Assembly: GCA_003524845.1 (NCBI GenBank)
Contig: DQGR01000079.1
Coordinates: forward strand, 1 to 10,068
Direction: 5' to 3'
From: Patescibacteria group bacterium
Lineage (GTDB): Bacteria > Patescibacteriota > Microgenomatia > UBA10105
DNA length: 10,068 nucleotides
Translations under genes and position numbers: made by a program
Part shown: positions 6,573-10,068 of the stretch, one piece after another
Layout of the letters: each line of letters opens with the position of its first letter
How positions within the stretch are numbered: position 1 is the stretch's first letter
The notes under the pieces: generated by a model
Told to the model about the DNA's origin: nothing
The model's input: the letters and a program-made list of their open reading frames with translations, nothing else
Database searches by the model: none

Positions 6573-7013
6573 ATGAAAAAAGAGCATATTGGACTTATTG
6601 TCGGAGGGCTCCTTTTGTTTGGCTATCTTTTGGATGCGGTCGCTAATCCCTTGCCCCACAGATTTCCTACTCCCTACCACTTTTTTACTCCTGCCAGTCT
6701 AACCCTTTACCCATTTACAACCACTTCGGTAGTAATTAAAGCCCTCGGTCTGTTTTTAGGAACTACCTGGTTGATTTCTCTTACCGGTTTGCAGCGCCAG
6801 GTAAAAGGCGTCATTTTATTTATGGTATCAGCGCTGGTTCAATTTTATAGTTTACAGGATGTAGCTTCGCGTGCTTTTGTGTTGCCACTCGAGTGGTCAC
6901 TATCCATGACGCTCGCGGGAGCATTGTTGCTTATTCCCATGGTGTTTTATTTTGTAGCTGGATTTTTTGGCGGATTTTTTAAGAGTACTTCCAGTACTTC
7001 TGATTGGTTTTAA
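6573..7013 (+). CDS. Small hypothetical membrane protein with about four membrane segments
   Basis: A 146-residue protein with hydrophobic segments near 5-22, 52-70, 77-93 and 108-131. It starts MKKEHIGLIVGG and ends in a Ser/Thr-rich tail (KSTSSTSDWF). The first loop (about 23-50) is rich in Pro, Phe and Thr and probably lies outside the cell. I do not recognise a family and see no catalytic motif. The gene follows the two envelope-type genes on the same strand but is separated by a palindromic element that may bring its own promoter. Its 3' end nearly meets the convergent transposase gene. Confidence 0.6.
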   Translation: MKKEHIGLIVGGLLLFGYLLDAVANPLPHRFPTPYHFFTPASLTLYPFTTTSVVIKALGLFLGTTWLISLTGLQRQVKGVILFMVSALVQFYSLQDVASRAFVLPLEWSLSMTLAGALLLIPMVFYFVAGFFGGFFKSTSSTSDWF

Positions 7014-7027
7014 CTTCACAACAGCGG

Positions 7028-7048
7028 TTTAACTAATCTATAGTTAAA
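7028..7048. repeat. 8-bp AT-rich hairpin spanning the transposase stop codon
   Basis: tttaacta (7028-7035) pairs perfectly with tagttaaa (7041-7048) around a 5-base loop. The stop codon of the convergent transposase (7035-7033) lies in one arm. It sits between two converging genes and might act as a weak bidirectional pause. It lacks the GC stem and T-run of a normal terminator. Confidence 0.35.
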
Positions 7049-7656
7049 TTCCTAATTTTAATTAAATTTTGCTCGTATGAATTTTGGTCCAAATGGAATT
7101 TCTCCCATTCGGTAAGAGAACCAAACTGGTTTATAATTCCACTGTTGGCGATATGGTTTACATAGCTTGACCAGGGATACTCGCCCGGAATTGCAACTAA
7201 CCCCGCAACTAACGGATTTAAATGAACAAACCGGGTCATTTGAACTAGTAAATAGTCACTTTCTACGAGTATGGATTTGTACCTGCCGCGTAGTAATGAG
7301 CCCACCCGTTTGTACTTGACATTGAAATACGTAGTATAACCATTACTGACTTGTTTCATGAGTTTCGATATGGCTTCTATTGTTTTTTGTTTTAAAAGCA
7401 GATGAAAATGATTTGGCATTAAGCAATATGCCACCATAATTATCTCCGTACTGAGATTTTTTAGCGCCAGCCGGGGAGGCAAATCGGGATAGCGTGCCTT
7501 CACTGTTTCCAGGGGAGAAATATAGATAAACAGATAATACAAAAATGTTTTATAATCCTGCCGATCCAAAAAAATATTCCGGTTTTCCACACCTATATTA
7601 TAGGCATGATAGTATGAATTTTTCCTTAAATTACGCACAACAAACCGAGATGGCAT
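7033..7656 (-). CDS. REP-associated tyrosine transposase (Y1, IS200-like HUH family)
   Basis: A 207-residue HUH single-strand DNA transposase of the RAYT type, which cuts and joins DNA at short palindromes through a single tyrosine. The HUH motif is MPNHFHLLLK (80-89, His83 and His85). The downstream block SNGYTTYFNVKYKRVGSLLRGRYKSILV (104-131) carries the likely nucleophile, Tyr107 or Tyr110, in the family's usual YxxYFN...GxxxxGRYK context. The N-terminus (YYHAYNIGVENRNIFLDRQDY) and the VHLNPLVAGLV and YPWSSY blocks are also typical. The length is near normal and the frame intact, so it may be active. A palindromic element sits just upstream and overlaps its promoter. There is no second copy of end-like sequence on the 3' side, so it is not a complete insertion sequence in the classical sense. 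Confidence 0.9.
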   Translation of the reverse strand: MPSRFVVRNLRKNSYYHAYNIGVENRNIFLDRQDYKTFLYYLFIYISPLETVKARYPDLPPRLALKNLSTEIIMVAYCLMPNHFHLLLKQKTIEAISKLMKQVSNGYTTYFNVKYKRVGSLLRGRYKSILVESDYLLVQMTRFVHLNPLVAGLVAIPGEYPWSSYVNHIANSGIINQFGSLTEWEKFHLDQNSYEQNLIKIRNLTID

Positions 7657-7664
7657 ACTGTTTT

Positions 7665-7693
7665 ATAATAATGAATTGTATTTAGGGGTTCAA
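7665..7693 (-). promoter_or_regulatory. Transposase promoter giving a leaderless transcript
   Basis: Read on the minus strand, TTGAAC (7693-7688) is followed after exactly 17 bases by TATTAT (7670-7665). Seven further bases lead to the ATG whose A is at 7656, so the predicted start of the RNA is at or next to the start codon. The -35 box lies inside the ggggt/acccc hairpin, which suggests that the transposase or another palindrome-binding protein could block its own promoter. Confidence 0.55.
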
Positions 7694-7720
7694 CCCCGAA
7701 AACATGTACGAAATACAATT
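7674..7720. repeat. 47-bp palindromic element next to the transposase
   Basis: Perfect 10-bp outer arms, aattgtattt (7674-7683) and aaatacaatt (7711-7720), enclose a tight hairpin ggggt/acccc (7685-7689 with 7693-7697). A small palindrome, acatgt, lies at 7702-7707. RAYT enzymes recognise short hairpins of this type, so this is the natural candidate for its substrate. Its position over the promoter also makes it a possible operator. Confidence 0.65.
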
Positions 7721-7725
7721 ACAGG

Positions 7726-7754
7726 TTGACAACCATTTGCGGATAATTTACATT
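7726..7754 (+). promoter_or_regulatory. Predicted promoter of the phage-like cassette
   Basis: A perfect TTGACA (7726-7731) is followed after 17 bases by TACATT (7749-7754, 4 of 6 matches). Transcription would begin near 7761, about 80 bases before the ATG at 7841. Apart from this promoter and the palindrome, I see nothing else in the 184-bp gap. Confidence 0.5.
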
Positions 7755-7840
7755 AAAAATACACAGGTTTGAAAGTGTTTGCGTGATTATTTACGTGCAT
7801 AGTAGAAACAGATTAAGATTTATATAAGTTCAACTAATTT

Positions 7841-8386
7841 ATGGCAGCTACAGTCACAATTCGCAGATGGACCGGTTCAGAGGACTCCCCGACTAAAACA
7901 GACATCACGAGCATCAACACCCGCGCCAATGCTGAAGATGCACATTCTACCGGAAGCATCACCAATTCGATCCTGATTCCGGCTGCGGGCACCAACTACT
8001 CTTATTGGGTGTCAACCCGGCTCTCGCTTGATGCCATCGAAGGCGGCACGGTCGACAACCTGAAATGGTACACCGATGGCTCAAATAACTTCGGCACCGG
8101 GGTGACTTGCAAAGGTGCCACTGCTCGATTTTATGTTCAGGCTACCGGCACTCCTGGTACGACTGGCACTCAGTTAACTACCGAAGATCATTCCAGTTTG
8201 GCAGATGAATCTACTGATGTATTTGAGTTCACTGCAGATTCACCAAAACAAGTACCCGGGTCGACCTCGTCTCTGGGAGATTTCGGCGACTTTTTCGTCT
8301 ACCAGATCGAAATTGAAAGCACAGCTGCCAGCGGCGCAACGGCTTCTGAAACATTTACCTGGAAATATGATGATTCTTCCTCATAA
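7841..8386 (+). CDS. Phage-like beta-rich structural-type protein
   Basis: A 181-residue soluble protein rich in Thr, Ser, Gly and Ala, with no signal peptide or membrane segment and a pattern suggesting an all-beta fold. It begins MAATVTIRRWTG. The core has GTNYSYWVSTRL (50-61), VDNLKWYTDGSNNFGTGV (71-88), then a long Thr/Ser-rich stretch, GDFGDFFVYQIEIES (146-160) and ASETFTWKYDD (168-178). This arrangement matches my memory of a small-protein family found among phage structural genes and in Patescibacteria genomes. I cannot name its exact role. The DNA is visibly richer in GC and more evenly coded than the membrane-protein genes to the left, consistent with a different origin. It is the first gene of a tight plus-strand cassette. 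There is no clear Shine-Dalgarno sequence before the ATG. Confidence 0.7.
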   Translation: MAATVTIRRWTGSEDSPTKTDITSINTRANAEDAHSTGSITNSILIPAAGTNYSYWVSTRLSLDAIEGGTVDNLKWYTDGSNNFGTGVTCKGATARFYVQATGTPGTTGTQLTTEDHSSLADESTDVFEFTADSPKQVPGSTSSLGDFGDFFVYQIEIESTAASGATASETFTWKYDDSSS

Positions 8387-8405
8387 GGCAGGAAATTAAA
8401 AGTAT

Positions 8406-8666
8406 ATGGCAACAAATAGGCATCAAAAATTGGCAATAGGACAAAGTGTAAAAATTGTGATCGATCCCCCCAACGGGGTTCCGATCGAAGGGATTATCCG
8501 TATAATTCAAGAAACGCCGGGAAAGAAAGTTGGCATTGAACTTGACCATTTTACTGACTACGCCCACTCGCTTGACGGACAAGTTGAACAAAAAACTGAT
8601 CCGGTCAGAAGAATTACGGTGGGCAAGGGCTGGTGGACTTTAGAAGAGAATCTAGAAATCCTTTAA
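8406..8666 (+). CDS. Small CAP-Gly/SH3-like domain protein
   Basis: An 86-residue single-domain protein. The central part reads EGIIRIIQETPGKKVGIELD (28-47), then DYAHSLDGQV (51-60) and GKGWWTLEENLEIL (73-86). This order follows the CAP-Gly pattern of G-x-[VI]-R, E-x-x-P-G, V-G-[IV]-E-L-D, a DG turn and a final G-x-x-W strand before [EP]-N. However, the diagnostic GKNDG of eukaryotic CAP-Gly domains is replaced by AHSLDG. A small SH3-like barrel is therefore likely, and a protein-binding role can only be guessed. The start at 8406 has AGGA (8390-8393) 12 bases upstream, a rather long spacing. The gap to the preceding gene is 19 bp, so the two are probably one transcript. Confidence 0.65.
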   Translation: MATNRHQKLAIGQSVKIVIDPPNGVPIEGIIRIIQETPGKKVGIELDHFTDYAHSLDGQVEQKTDPVRRITVGKGWWTLEENLEIL

Positions 8667-8667
8667 G

Positions 8668-8712
8668 GCCGCATCTTATGAATAACTTGCTAGTAGTAAT
8701 AAGAATAGCGGC
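8668..8712 (+). other. Hairpin 1 in the gap before the 8764 gene
   Basis: gccgc (8668-8672) pairs with gcggc (8708-8712). With two single-base bulges the stem continues through atcttat to about 12 pairs. The loop is about 18 bases. It begins two bases after the stop codon of the preceding gene. There is no T-run, so it is not a standard terminator. Confidence 0.4.
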
Positions 8713-8715
8713 ACA

Positions 8716-8754
8716 AAGGGTCGTAATCCTAGCATAAGCTAGGAACAAACCCTT
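8716..8754 (+). other. Hairpin 2 in the gap before the 8764 gene
   Basis: tcctagc (8727-8733) pairs perfectly with gctagga (8738-8744) around a 4-base loop. An outer stem, aaggg with ccctt (8716-8720 with 8750-8754), encloses it across an internal loop. It ends nine bases before the ATG at 8764, where no Shine-Dalgarno sequence is visible. It could control translation of that gene or protect the mRNA end. Confidence 0.45.
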
Positions 8755-8763
8755 AGCAATACA

Positions 8764-9162
8764 ATGCTCGGCAAACAATATTATTGGGTAGCCAGATATT
8801 TCGATGGGACTTCTTTAAAACAAATTGATTCTTCAGGAATTAAACACGCCTACAAAGATATCGACCGCGATAAGCTTGCTGCTTTTGAAATATGGGAAGG
8901 TAACTCCCGTATCCTCTTTATCCGCTTCAAAAAAGGCCAACGACTTATTTGGCGGCGCCGAGTGGAAACTAGCCCGGGGGGAATTATTGAGGTCTGCCAT
9001 ATTATCGGTAAACAGGAAACGATTGGCGGCAAAAATTATCAGGGCATTATCGGCCTGTTTGAATCAGACGGCAGGATTGAAATCGCCGGCAAGTTTGAAG
9101 AAGGCCACCCCTGGTTTTTCCCGGTCAAAATTCATACCGAAGAGGGTGAGCAGTGGGAGTAA
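8764..9162 (+). CDS. Phage-type hypothetical protein
   Basis: A 132-residue soluble protein. It begins MLGKQYYWVARYFDGTSL, has KDIDRDKLAAFEIW (31-44), ILFIRFKKGQRLIWRRRVE (50-68), IIGKQ (80-84) and a final beta-like stretch with GLFESDGRIEIAGKF. The order of a Tyr/Asp-rich start, the IDRxKL word, a GQRLIWRRR strand and a W-rich end is one I associate with conserved hypothetical proteins from phages and Patescibacteria. No catalytic motif is seen, and the biochemical role is unknown. It follows two hairpins and is succeeded after 4 bp by a short methyltransferase-like stub. The frame is clean and the coding pattern matches the cassette. Confidence 0.65.
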   Translation: MLGKQYYWVARYFDGTSLKQIDSSGIKHAYKDIDRDKLAAFEIWEGNSRILFIRFKKGQRLIWRRRVETSPGGIIEVCHIIGKQETIGGKNYQGIIGLFESDGRIEIAGKFEEGHPWFFPVKIHTEEGEQWE

Positions 9163-9166
9163 AATC

Positions 9167-9274
9167 GTGAAGACACAAGATTATATTCTCAGCAAATTTG
9201 ATCTCAGTTTTGCTGATACCACCCCTCTGCCACTTGAGATACCCAATGTCGGCCGGGATAATCAACGAAGATAA
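9167..9274 (+). pseudogene. Probable N-terminal stub of a SAM-dependent methyltransferase
   Basis: A GTG start at 9167 has a well-placed GGAG (9156-9159) 7 bases upstream and opens a 35-residue frame. The peptide reads MKTQDYILSKFDLSF, then PLPLEIPNVGRDN, and stops. The words FDLSFAD and PLPxEIPNxGRDN match the start of class I methyltransferases as I remember them. There the next residues are a helix and then the glycine-rich SAM loop (GAExGVExG), all absent here. After the stop there is no continuation in another frame, so this is a deletion rather than a simple frameshift. A tiny functional peptide cannot be excluded, since the start signals look intact. The stub lies 4 bp after the preceding gene, as expected for an old operon member. 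Confidence 0.5.
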
Positions 9275-9316
9275 AGAGTAATAAAAATACTCGAATGAAA
9301 TCCGCATAGGAAGCAA

Positions 9317-9347
9317 TTGGCAATAAATGTACAGGTTATGCTATTAT
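9317..9347 (+). promoter_or_regulatory. Extended -10 promoter for the sugar isomerase gene
   Basis: TGC-TATTAT (9339-9347) is an extended -10 box. TTGGCA (9317-9322) is a possible -35 at a long 19-base spacing. Seven bases after the -10 box lies the A of an in-frame ATG at 9355, so a leaderless RNA starting there is predicted. The upstream ATG at 9346 overlaps the -10 box itself and would not be in the RNA. Confidence 0.5.
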
Positions 9348-9996
9348 GTCGTCCATGACAGATGAAATGTTCTCCCCGAGCAAGTATTTCGGTTTGATTG
9401 CAAAGTGCGCGCTCGATTCTATCGACTCCCCTCAGTACGAAAAAATAGTAGAACTGCTTTTTGACTGTTATAAAAGAGGCGGCACCGTCTACACCATGGG
9501 TTGTGGCGGTTCGGCTTCAACTGCCACACATTTTGCGGCGGATCTGGCTAAAACGATCATGGTCACGGGTAACCTCGGATTTAAGGCAATTTCTTTGGTT
9601 GATAATATCCCTCTGGTCAGCGCCTGGGTCAATGACAAGGGCTGGAGTTCCATATTTGCGGGTCAACTTAGGTCATGGATTACCAAGGACGATGTTTTAG
9701 TGGGATTTTCAGTCCACGGAGGAACTACACAGGGAGATGAAGCCGGCCCCTGGTCGCAAAATTTAGTCTCCGCCATGCAGTTGGCAAAAAAAAGAAAGGC
9801 TAGAATTATTGGCTTTGCCGGATTTGATGGTGGTGTCATGAAGGAAATGGCAGATGCTTTAATCATAATTCCCATAAATTCTGAGCCTTTCGCAACTCCC
9901 CTGATTGAAGCCATGCATGTAGTCTTACACCACGCAATCATTTATGACTTAAAAGAAAGAATTAAAAGTGGTCATGATAAAAAGACAACCGCTTAA
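9346..9996 (+). CDS. SIS-domain sugar-phosphate isomerase, GmhA-like
   Basis: A cytoplasmic enzyme of the phosphoheptose-isomerase type, which in GmhA converts sedoheptulose 7-phosphate to D-glycero-D-manno-heptose 7-phosphate. The phosphosugar loop is GCGGSAST (52-59), followed by HFAADL (62-67), where GmhA has HFAEEL; His62 is kept and Asp66 stands where GmhA has its key Glu. The second SIS motif is GFSVHGGTT (120-128). It carries about nine extra residues (TQGDEAGPW) before SQNL, where GmhA has a compact SGNSxN. The C-terminal helix has LIEAMHVVLHH (186-196), supplying the Glu and His of the metal or catalytic site. Length is typical. Residues are numbered from 9346, but the promoter favours starting at Met4 (9355), which removes three residues. 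The downstream gene overlaps by 23 bp and looks like a transaldolase. The family call is firm; the exact sugar is inferred. Confidence 0.8.
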   Translation: MSSMTDEMFSPSKYFGLIAKCALDSIDSPQYEKIVELLFDCYKRGGTVYTMGCGGSASTATHFAADLAKTIMVTGNLGFKAISLVDNIPLVSAWVNDKGWSSIFAGQLRSWITKDDVLVGFSVHGGTTQGDEAGPWSQNLVSAMQLAKKRKARIIGFAGFDGGVMKEMADALIIIPINSEPFATPLIEAMHVVLHHAIIYDLKERIKSGHDKKTTA

Positions 9997-10068
9997 CTCA
10001 TCCGGGATTTTTTACGATTCAGCCAATCTTGTTGATTTTAAAAAATGGTTTGATGCGCGGATTCTGGG
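9974..10068 (+). CDS. Transaldolase-like protein, N-terminal fragment cut by window edge
   Basis: Only 31 complete codons are visible. They read MIKRQPLNSS and then GIFYDSANLVDFKKWFDARILG. The IFYDSANLxDFKKWxDxxIL pattern matches the first strand and helix of small transaldolases and fructose-6-phosphate aldolases (compare FLDTANxxxIKK), with Asp15 at the conserved active-site Asp. In those enzymes GVTTNP follows, which would be the next residues beyond the window. The ATG at 9974 lies inside the isomerase gene, 23 bp before its end, so the two are probably co-translated. An in-frame GTG at 9968 is an alternative start. If correct, the enzyme would handle sedoheptulose 7-phosphate, the substrate expected for the isomerase. 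The evidence is short, so this stays provisional. Confidence 0.55.
   Translation, partial: MIKRQPLNSSGIFYDSANLVDFKKWFDARIL

Noticed and set aside
7685..7697. ggggttcaacccc looks like a tRNA T-arm
   Set aside because: The loop is only about 3 bases with a 5-bp stem, and no acceptor, anticodon or D arms surround it. It is part of the 47-bp palindrome next to the transposase.
7817..7828. TTTATATAAG resembling an archaeal TATA box before the 7841 gene
   Set aside because: The rest of the window fits bacterial -35/-10 promoters, including a perfect TTGACA at 7726. The AT-rich match is not enough to suggest an archaeon.
8678..8737. A 19-codon frame MNNLLVVIRIAAQ... in the gap between cassette genes
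   Set aside because: It has no Shine-Dalgarno sequence and lies entirely within the two hairpins. The RNA structure explains the sequence better.
8825..9274. A 149-codon plus-strand open frame overlapping the 8764 gene
   Set aside because: Its upstream part lies out of frame over the well-formed 8764-9162 gene and has no family-like words. Only its last 35 codons, with their own GTG and GGAG, look genuine.
9276..9292. gagta/tactc hairpin just after the methyltransferase stub
   Set aside because: Five AT-rich base pairs with no following T-run are within chance expectation. It is too weak to call a terminator.
1..10068. A CRISPR array or prophage core
   Set aside because: No regularly spaced direct repeats were seen, and no terminase, portal, capsid or integrase is visible. 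Only the small phage-like cassette at 7841-9274 supports a phage link.

Overview
The window looks like a chromosomal piece from a bacterium of the Candidate Phyla Radiation (Patescibacteria), most likely the Microgenomates side. Two things point there. A GC-rich palindrome reading as LPCRQAG sits inside a membrane-protein gene, a kind of insertion I associate with these genomes. Several genes also have a -10 box so close to the ATG that their transcripts would be nearly or fully leaderless. TAA, TAG and TGA are all used as stops, so the code is standard. The assignment rests on recognition, not on a marker gene.

Positions 1-5051 hold a cell-surface glycosylation block. A protein O-mannosyltransferase (PMT, cut by the window edge) lies downstream of a large GT-C-like membrane protein, both on the minus strand. 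A second, clearly paralogous GT-C-like protein is divergently transcribed on the plus strand. The two divergent starts are 36 bp apart, and two TATAAT boxes face each other in the gap. The plus-strand paralog carries three small palindromic insertions in frame. One is a 76-bp nested palindrome that closely matches the 24 extra residues this protein has over its paralog.

Positions 5052-7013 hold three small plus-strand genes for envelope proteins: a membrane-anchored coiled-coil protein with an SH3-like C-terminus; a protein with about four membrane segments, an internal twin-arginine-like motif and an aromatic/Asp-rich tail; and a small protein with about four membrane segments. The first two overlap by 4 bp.

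Positions 7017-7720 hold a REP-associated tyrosine (Y1, HUH) transposase on the minus strand. A 47-bp palindromic element overlaps its predicted promoter, and the transcript should be leaderless.

Positions 7726-9274 hold a plus-strand cassette of small proteins that resemble phage-derived proteins: a beta-rich structural-type protein, a CAP-Gly/SH3-like small protein, a conserved-type hypothetical protein preceded by two RNA-type hairpins, and a 35-codon stub that looks like the N-terminus of a SAM methyltransferase.

Positions 9317-10068 hold a SIS-domain sugar isomerase related to phosphoheptose isomerase (GmhA). It overlaps the start of a transaldolase-like gene that runs off the end. Transaldolases can supply sedoheptulose 7-phosphate, the GmhA substrate, so the pair may form a heptose-phosphate branch feeding surface sugar synthesis. 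No tRNA, rRNA or CRISPR array was seen.
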